Origin: Bifidobacteriaceae bacterium
Lineage (GTDB): Bacteria > Actinomycetota > Actinomycetes > Actinomycetales > WQXJ01
DNA: 20,485 nt
Assembly: GCA_031278075.1 (NCBI GenBank)
Contig: JAITLE010000225.1
Coordinates: forward strand, 1 to 20,485
Reading direction: 5' to 3'
Shown: piece after piece, positions 15,202-20,485 of the stretch
How positions within the stretch are numbered: position 1 is the stretch's first letter
How the letters are laid out: every line of letters begins with the position of its first letter
Position numbers and translations under genes: made by a program
The notes under the pieces: model-generated
Database searches by the model: none
Seen by the model: only the letters and a program-made list of their open reading frames with translations
Told to the model about the DNA's origin: nothing

Positions 15202-16860
15202 TCAGGCGCACGATGCCGTCGCGTAGACGACCGGCGCCGCACCCGTCCTGGCGACCCCATCCACCGTTAGCCCAGCCACGTTCACCGCGATGTCCGAATA
15301 CGACGCCACGCGAGTGGTGAACGAATGGAAACCAGCCTTGCCCGGCTCGATCGATGGGAACACCTTCACGCCATAGGGCGTGGTCACTGTGAGCGACGCC
15401 GCCACATCCGACTCGTTGACGGCGGTCACGGTCAGATACGCCTTCCCCGCGACGCATTTCACCCCGGCTGTGGCGCTCAACGTCAACGGCGCGGGCCCAG
15501 CCGGCGGGCCGTAAACCTCGAATTCCCAGATCGACGGGCCGTAGCTGATGGCCAACTGGGTCATGTTGACAGTCACATACCGAGCCTTGACGGGCTCGAA
15601 CTCACAGTCGCGCAAGCCAACCGCCTGGTCGGTGAAGGCGCAAACGGTTTCCCGCGCGCCCCCGGCCGTCTCAGACACCTGGACGGTGTATTGGGTGGCT
15701 CGCGCCGTCTCCCAGTAGATGGTGACCAGGCTGATCGTCTCCACCGCGCCTAGATCCACGGTGAACTCCTGTGGCACGGCGAGCGAGGCGGCGGCCCAAC
15801 GCGTCGAGTGGTCGCCGTCGACAGCGAACTGGCGACCCGCGCCGGACTGCTCGCCGCCGGTGACGGTCACGGTCTGGCCCAACGCCAGGTTCTCCCGCTC
15901 CTGCCCGGTCACGGTGACCAGGCGAGACCCCTCGACCCCCGAGCCGTCCACGGCCCGCGCCACCACCATGTATTCGCCGTTCGAAGCGGTCAACAGCCCG
16001 CCAGCCGTGATCTCGGCGGCTCCGGTCTCCGCGCCGGCCGCGTCGTAGACGTACCACTCAACCCTGGGGTCGGTCGCGTCGACCGGCGAGGCGGTCGCGG
16101 CCATCTGGAAGCTGCGGCCCGGCTTGCTGTGCGCCGCCGTCCCATCCTGGCCGGCCACCTGCAGCGACACCACAGGCTGCGTGATCTCGAAGGTCCCATC
16201 GATGGAGAACTCGAAGACGGAGACCCCCCAGCCGGTGTTCCGGACCGCCGCCGCCTGCATCTTGACGTAGCGGTAAGCCTCAGTCGGGAGGAACTCTGCG
16301 GCGACCTGGTCGGTGCGGGCGCCCGCCGAGACCGTGAACTCTTGGAGATCGACCCACTCGAGCGCGTCATTCGACACCTGCACCTTGTATTGGGTGGCGT
16401 TGGCCGCCTCCCAGGCCAGCGAGATCAGCGAGAGGTTCGCGGGCGACCCCAGATCGACATAGATCCACGGGGTGTGGGTCCCTGTCTCGCTGGTCCAGCG
16501 TGTGCCCAGGTTCCCGTCCACGGCGTTCGCCGCCGGGTTGTTGTAGACGCCCGATGCCGTCACAGGCTTGCCGACCGACAAATAAGCCAAGCTCTGGCCC
16601 GAGATCGTGACCTCTAGTTCGTCTGTGGCGCCGGAGCCGTCCAGGGCCGTGGCGTGGACCACCACCCGGCCGTTCTTGGCCGGAGTGAGGATGCCGTGCG
16701 AATCGATCACGGCTTTGTCGGTCGGGGCGCCGTCCACGCCGGTCAGCCACCAGGCGACCTCATGAGTGACCGCGGTGTCCGGCGCGACCGCCGCCGCGTA
16801 CTGGGCGGTCGCGCCGCGCACGGTGATGGCCGCAGGACCCGTCACCTCGACCGAGGCGAC
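15202..16860 (-). repeat. Direct repeat, copy 2: shared C-terminal coding block
   Basis: This stretch is homologous to 10344-12050 and in the same orientation, about 4.86 kb away. Phrases such as GVKCVAGKAYLTVTA, TTPYGVKVFPS and PGKAGFHSFTTR are identical in both products. Recombination between the copies would fuse the esterase gene to the distal part of the hydrolase gene. Confidence 0.8.
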
Positions 16861-19800
16861 CGGGTCCAGGCCGGTCGTCTCCCAGATGGCCGCCGCGCTG
16901 ACCGCCTCCGTCTCAGTCAAGGCGTTGAACGCGATGACACGGACATCCGTCACTTGGCTCGGGTCCACGCCGTCCACCAGCGTGGCGCTGACCTGCGGCC
17001 CGACCGTCGCGCCGGTGGTCCACCCGGCGGCGCCGAGCGTTTGCCACTCCACCCTGTATCCCGTGACGACGGGGCTGAGCGGGAGCCCGTCGACGGAATC
17101 GTCGGTGGAGCTCACGGCGAAAGCCGGCGGCGCGTCCCACCGGACCACCAGGGCGTCCTCGGCGCGGGCCGCCGCCACCGCGACCGGGGCGGCCGCGGCC
17201 AAGGCCTCTTTGATGTGCTCCGCCAACACACGTGAAGATTCAGGCCCGGGGTGGACCGACTTGTCCGAATCCGGCCAGTTCTGGACCACGTGATAGCCGA
17301 TCTCCCCCAGGTCGATGATCTGGGTCCGGGCGTCGTCGCGGCCCTGGTTGGCGTTGCGGTGACTGGTCTGGTACAGATCCAGCCCCGCCTCGAACACTTG
17401 GACCTTGAACTCGGGCCAGCTGACCGGCAACGGGCAGGAGCTCCCTCCCGTCGATCCGACCGTGGCGGGCGCGCCCGTCTTGAACGGTGGCATCAGCAGG
17501 ATCTCGGTGTCCGGGCCGGATGCGGCCCTGAGACCGGCCAATGTGTCGGCGACCGTCGCGGCGAGCAAGCCCATGTCGTTGGTGGTGGCGCAATAGTCCA
17601 AGTCGTTGTGGCCCAGGGCCAGGATGATCGCGTCCGGCGAACCCTCCACCCAGGCGCCGTCCACCACCTTCGGCTGGCCGTAGAAGTAATTCGGCCAGAC
17701 ATCGGCGAAAGCCGCCGCGTCCGGGTCGGCCCGGCCGTCGTGGAAACCTTTCGCCAGATACGCGTAACCGGAATAGCCCAACTGGCCGTATTCCACACCC
17801 AACAGCCGGCCCAAATGGCCCGCATATGACTCCTGGGCGTGATATGTGCCCGTGTGATGCGAGGACTCGGTGATCGAGTCGCCGTAGATCATGATCCGCT
17901 TGTCGGAGACAGGCCGGGCCAACTGGTCGGTGGGGGCCACAGTGGCGCCTGGGGCGAGCCGCACCCCTTGAATCACCAGTGAGCCGCGGGGATGCCCGTC
18001 GACCGAGGCCGGGAAGTTGAGTTCGCCCGTGTATTTGCCCGGATTGGGCGTCTGGCTGATATAGACCTCAGCTTGATGGAGCCCGGCCGCCAGGCCGGTG
18101 GCGAATGCCAGCGCGCCGGTCGTCTGGTCGGCCGCGTTGACCCGTTTCGAGACGGGCGCGCCGCCGTCGATCGCGACGTCGATCTGCACCTGGTTGGAAG
18201 GGATCGAATCCGGCAACAGGCTCAAGCCCAGGAAAGAGCCGGTGAATGCGAACCTGACATATGAGCCGCTGGTGACCGCCTGCTTCGCCCCGTCGGTCCG
18301 GGTGTGCCAGGTGTACGGGCTGAACACCAGCCGGGGGCAAGCCACCGCGACCAGGCCGTCCTCGTCAGCCGTGCACAAGGTCTCCTCCGTCACGAACCGT
18401 TTCACCAGCGCGGCTGGGGATCTGGTCAAAGGGGTGGTCGCCACCACCTGGAAGTCGTAGTTCGCCTCAGGGTCCAGGCCTTCGAACACCACCTGGTTGG
18501 TCCCCGCCGCGCCCGGCGCCTCAGCCTCAGCCTCAGCCTCAGCCTCAGTCCAAGCGGCCGACCCGGTCTCACGCCAGCGAACCTCATAACCAGTCACATA
18601 GGGCGAATCGGAGTCCCAGGCCAGCGTCACCGATGTCCCGTCCGTGCCATCTGTGACCCATACTGTGGGCGCGGCCGGGGTGAGGAGCCGTTCCACGCGC
18701 TGCGCGATCAGGGCGTTGCCCTCGGCGTTGGGGTGGATCGAGTCGCCGTACGGCGAATGAGTCCAGTCGTAGCCGTCTTGGCCCAGGTCGACCGCGTAGA
18801 CGCGCGCGCCGGGATGCGCCGCCGCATATTCGACGACGGCCGCTTTGAGCAGATCGCGCACGGTGTCGCAGCGCGTCACCGAGGCTGTGCTCCCAGCGCA
18901 GAACGGGGTCACAACGTAAACGGCCGCGTCCGGCGCGGCCGTCCGGATGTCCGCCAGCCACAGCTTCGCCTTGTCCTTGACGCCCGCCACATTGGTGTTG
19001 TTGGTCGCGTCATTGGTGCCCATGTTGACGAACACGGCCGCGGGCGCGCCGTCCTGGAAAGCGCCCGATTCTGTCAGACGGGTCTTGCCCTGCGAATGCC
19101 AGCGCCATGTGGCGGCCCCAGCGGTGTCCACGCCGCCGTCAGGATAGAAGAAGGGCACCGCGCCCCCGGGCGCGGTCTTCGACCAGCCCTGCCCCGAGTA
19201 GGCGATGTTGCCGTGCTCATAACCCAACGCCGCGGCCAACAGGTTGGTCCAGCGGTTCTCGCCGCCCCATTGCGTGATCGAGTCGCCGAAGAACAAGATG
19301 TGCTCGCTCTTGGGCGCCACGCCGGAGCTGCCAAGCGGAACTGTGGCGGCGAGATCGTCCAACGCTAAACCGACCACCCTGAGAGCGTTCGGCGGGTCGC
19401 CGTTCCAACGGTCCGAACCTTCCGAGTTGGTCGTCAAATGCACGGTGGCGGTGTGGGTGACGTTCGTGGCCAAGCCCGTGGCCAGCGGCAGAACCGCCTC
19501 GCCTGTGGCGGGCGCCTGGGCCAGGGTGACCTGGGTGGTGGGGCTGGTGGCGCCGTCCACGTAAGCGGTCACCGCGAGGTCGTCGGGCGCGCCCGCCCTC
19601 AGCACGGCGAGGCCCAGCTTCGACCCGGTGAACGCGACCTTGAGATAGGCGCCGCCGGTCGAGGTCTGCTTCATGGCGCCGTCCAGGGCGGTCCACCAGT
19701 TGTTGGGCGACCAGTAGATGTTCGGGTCGGACACGGGCACGTTGACCTCCCAATCCGGCTGGGGCGCCGACGGGTCGACGTCCGCGTAGGCGAAGCCGGT

Positions 19801-20485
19801 CAACCGCGACGAACCGCCGCCGGCGACATACCAGCCGGCCTGGCCGGCCTGGGCGAGCGCCGCCTCGGTGACGGTCTGGTCGTAGGTCGCCACCACCTGG
19901 CCGCCGGCCGTCAAGTCGGTCGCGGTGGCGAGAATCCGGGTGGCGGCCGAGGCGCCGGCCACCGCCAAGAAATTGACGTCCAATTGGTACGCGTGGGTCG
20001 AATCATGGGCCGGGTTGAAATTGGCCGTCAACGGCGCGCTGTTATTGGGATTCCAGGTCACATTGCCGCCCACGAATTTGCCGGCCCGCAACGTGCCCCC
20101 GCCGGAGATGTGCACGAAGAAACAATTCAGGCCGGACCGGTAGCGGCCCACCGCGAAGAACTCAGAGGGGATGGCCCCCGCCGCGAAGGTGTAAGTCAGG
20201 TGCTGGTCCAAGACCGACTCCGGGCGCAACACCCAGGTCGACGGATTGTTCCAGGTGGAGTCGGTCAGGCTCAGCCCCGCCGTCGTCACCGTCGCTTTGC
20301 CGGCCGGGTCGCTCCACCCGTCTTGTCCGTTCAGCGCGCCGGTGGCGAAGGTGTGGCCGGTCGACGAGGTCACCCAGTCGGTCGAATAGTCGAGCAGCGG
20401 CTCGGCGGCCCAAACCGGGACGAAGGCCAAGCTCGTGGCGATAGAGGCGATGGCCGCGGACGCGAGGAGCCGCCGACCCGAATTC
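15202..20485 (-). CDS. Secreted protein with two SGNH/GDSL esterase domains and the shared C-terminal block (5' partial)
   Basis: The frame runs off the right edge; 1760 residues are visible, starting inside a signal peptide (NSGRRLLASAAIASIATSL, then VWAAEP). Domains in order: a jelly-roll (LamG or DUF1080-like, about 19800-20390); a CE2-like beta domain then SGNH-1 with GDSITQWG, MGTNDA and DSIHPN (about 18690-19290); FN3 with an Ala-Glu repeat; a second beta domain then SGNH-2 with YGDSITES, LGHNDLD and SVHPG (about 17200-17900); a second FN3; Big_2, F5/8C, Big_2, F5/8C; and the Cys-bracketed terminal module (15202-15495). Ser, Asn, Asp and His positions are present in both SGNH domains, so both may be active. 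A beta-sandwich ahead of an SGNH domain is the layout of carbohydrate esterase family 2, so removal of acetyl or similar groups from a polysaccharide is likely. It is the first gene of the apparent operon. A TTG at 20430 is not the real start, because the signal peptide continues upstream. Confidence 0.88.
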   Translation of the reverse strand, partial: NSGRRLLASAAIASIATSLAFVPVWAAEPLLDYSTDWVTSSTGHTFATGALNGQDGWSDPAGKATVTTAGLSLTDSTWNNPSTWVLRPESVLDQHLTYTFAAGAIPSEFFAVGRYRSGLNCFFVHISGGGTLRAGKFVGGNVTWNPNNSAPLTANFNPAHDSTHAYQLDVNFLAVAGASAATRILATATDLTAGGQVVATYDQTVTEAALAQAGQAGWYVAGGGSSRLTGFAYADVDPSAPQPDWEVNVPVSDPNIYWSPNNWWTALDGAMKQTSTGGAYLKVAFTGSKLGLAVLRAGAPDDLAVTAYVDGATSPTTQVTLAQAPATGEAVLPLATGLATNVTHTATVHLTTNSEGSDRWNGDPPNALRVVGLALDDLAATVPLGSSGVAPKSEHILFFGDSITQWGGENRWTNLLAAALGYEHGNIAYSGQGWSKTAPGGAVPFFYPDGGVDTAGAATWRWHSQGKTRLTESGAFQDGAPAAVFVNMGTNDATNNTNVAGVKDKAKLWLADIRTAAPDAAVYVVTPFCAGSTASVTRCDTVRDLLKAAVVEYAAAHPGARVYAVDLGQDGYDWTHSPYGDSIHPNAEGNALIAQRVERLLTPAAPTVWVTDGTDGTSVTLAWDSDSPYVTGYEVRWRETGSAAWTEAEAEAEAEAPGAAGTNQVVFEGLDPEANYDFQVVATTPLTRSPAALVKRFVTEETLCTADEDGLVAVACPRLVFSPYTWHTRTDGAKQAVTSGSYVRFAFTGSFLGLSLLPDSIPSNQVQIDVAIDGGAPVSKRVNAADQTTGALAFATGLAAGLHQAEVYISQTPNPGKYTGELNFPASVDGHPRGSLVIQGVRLAPGATVAPTDQLARPVSDKRIMIYGDSITESSHHTGTYHAQESYAGHLGRLLGVEYGQLGYSGYAYLAKGFHDGRADPDAAAFADVWPNYFYGQPKVVDGAWVEGSPDAIILALGHNDLDYCATTNDMGLLAATVADTLAGLRAASGPDTEILLMPPFKTGAPATVGSTGGSSCPLPVSWPEFKVQVFEAGLDLYQTSHRNANQGRDDARTQIIDLGEIGYHVVQNWPDSDKSVHPGPESSRVLAEHIKEALAAAAPVAVAAARAEDALVVRWDAPPAFAVSSTDDSVDGLPLSPVVTGYRVEWQTLGAAGWTTGATVGPQVSATLVDGVDPSQVTDVRVIAFNALTETEAVSAAAIWETTGLDPVASVEVTGPAAITVRGATAQYAAAVAPDTAVTHEVAWWLTGVDGAPTDKAVIDSHGILTPAKNGRVVVHATALDGSGATDELEVTISGQSLAYLSVGKPVTASGVYNNPAANAVDGNLGTRWTSETGTHTPWIYVDLGSPANLSLISLAWEAANATQYKVQVSNDALEWVDLQEFTVSAGARTDQVAAEFLPTEAYRYVKMQAAAVRNTGWGVSVFEFSIDGTFEITQPVVSLQVAGQDGTAAHSKPGRSFQMAATASPVDATDPRVEWYVYDAAGAETGAAEITAGGLLTASNGEYMVVARAVDGSGVEGSRLVTVTGQERENLALGQTVTVTGGEQSGAGRQFAVDGDHSTRWAAASLAVPQEFTVDLGAVETISLVTIYWETARATQYTVQVSETAGGARETVCAFTDQAVGLRDCEFEPVKARYVTVNMTQLAISYGPSIWEFEVYGPPAGPAPLTLSATAGVKCVAGKAYLTVTAVNESDVAASLTVTTPYGVKVFPSIEPGKAGFHSFTTRVASYSDIAVNVAGLTVDGVARTGAAPVVYATASCA
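18519..18548. repeat. 6-bp coding microsatellite, five copies (Ala-Glu)
   Basis: Five perfect CCTCAG units encode alternating Ala and Glu in a loop of the first FN3 domain on the minus strand. Slippage would add or remove dipeptides in frame. Confidence 0.85.

Noticed and set aside
15171..15260. 30-residue N-terminal extension of the hydrolase
   Set aside because: It overlaps the end of the esterase gene and places basic, charged residues ahead of a normal signal peptide; ATG 15170 has a ribosome site.
20428..20430. TTG as start of the dual esterase
   Set aside because: Starting here would remove most of the signal peptide; the open frame continues upstream with RR and a hydrophobic core to the window edge, so the gene is partial.
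20480..20485. EcoRI site (GAATTC) exactly at the right edge
   Set aside because: It may reflect a clone or contig boundary, but a single six-base site at an edge can be chance and carries no biology.

Overview
The window is GC-rich (about two-thirds G+C by eye) and looks like a chromosomal segment of an anaerobic or facultatively anaerobic member of the Actinomycetota. The grounds are the base composition, frequent GTG starts, an LPxTG (sortase-type) anchor protein, a VanW protein with the actinobacterial GGG-LSQF motif, and an oxygen-sensitive glycyl-radical enzyme. I cannot name a genus. A gut or other polysaccharide-rich anoxic habitat would fit the gene content, but that is inference.

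Layout: only the left-most gene (1-846), the C-terminal half of an ABC-2 type permease, lies on the plus strand. Everything else is on the minus strand, so transcription runs from right to left. The right half (20485 down to 7845) encodes five exported proteins: a very large protein with two SGNH/GDSL esterase domains (N-terminus cut by the window edge), a 1608-residue glycoside-hydrolase-like protein, a 210-residue WxL-like secreted protein, a WxLIP (DUF916-type) membrane protein, and a 147-residue LPxTG mini-anchor. Gaps are short (31, 77 and 92 bp, then a 4-bp ATGA overlap), so this is probably one operon, closed by a hairpin at 7753-7779. The two large enzymes share a roughly 560-residue C-terminal block (Big_2, F5/8C, Big_2, F5/8C, then a ~97-residue module with a conserved Cys near each end). 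The last three proteins match the three-part WxL cell-wall loci known from Firmicutes. My reading is a surface glycan-degrading assembly: enzymes that bind and deacylate or hydrolyse a substrate, plus a wall-anchoring triad that may hold them.

Between this operon and the next gene is an unusual non-coding stretch (7068-7844). It holds two short perfect palindromes, a 17-bp GC repeat (three copies) and a 158-bp tandem repeat (two full copies plus a partial third), each with a strong hairpin with CTACACTTCT arms.

The left half on the minus strand holds a radical-SAM glycyl-radical activase (339 aa) and, 2 bp downstream, its glycyl-radical enzyme (759 aa). The active-site loop of that enzyme reads GCNW instead of the CC of pyruvate formate-lyase or the GCVE of dehydratases and C-X lyases, so its substrate is unknown. 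Then comes a 922-residue VanW-family protein with a 350-residue Pro-rich N-terminus, which ends 6 bp from the convergent ABC permease.

No rRNA, tRNA, CRISPR array, transposase or phage gene was seen.
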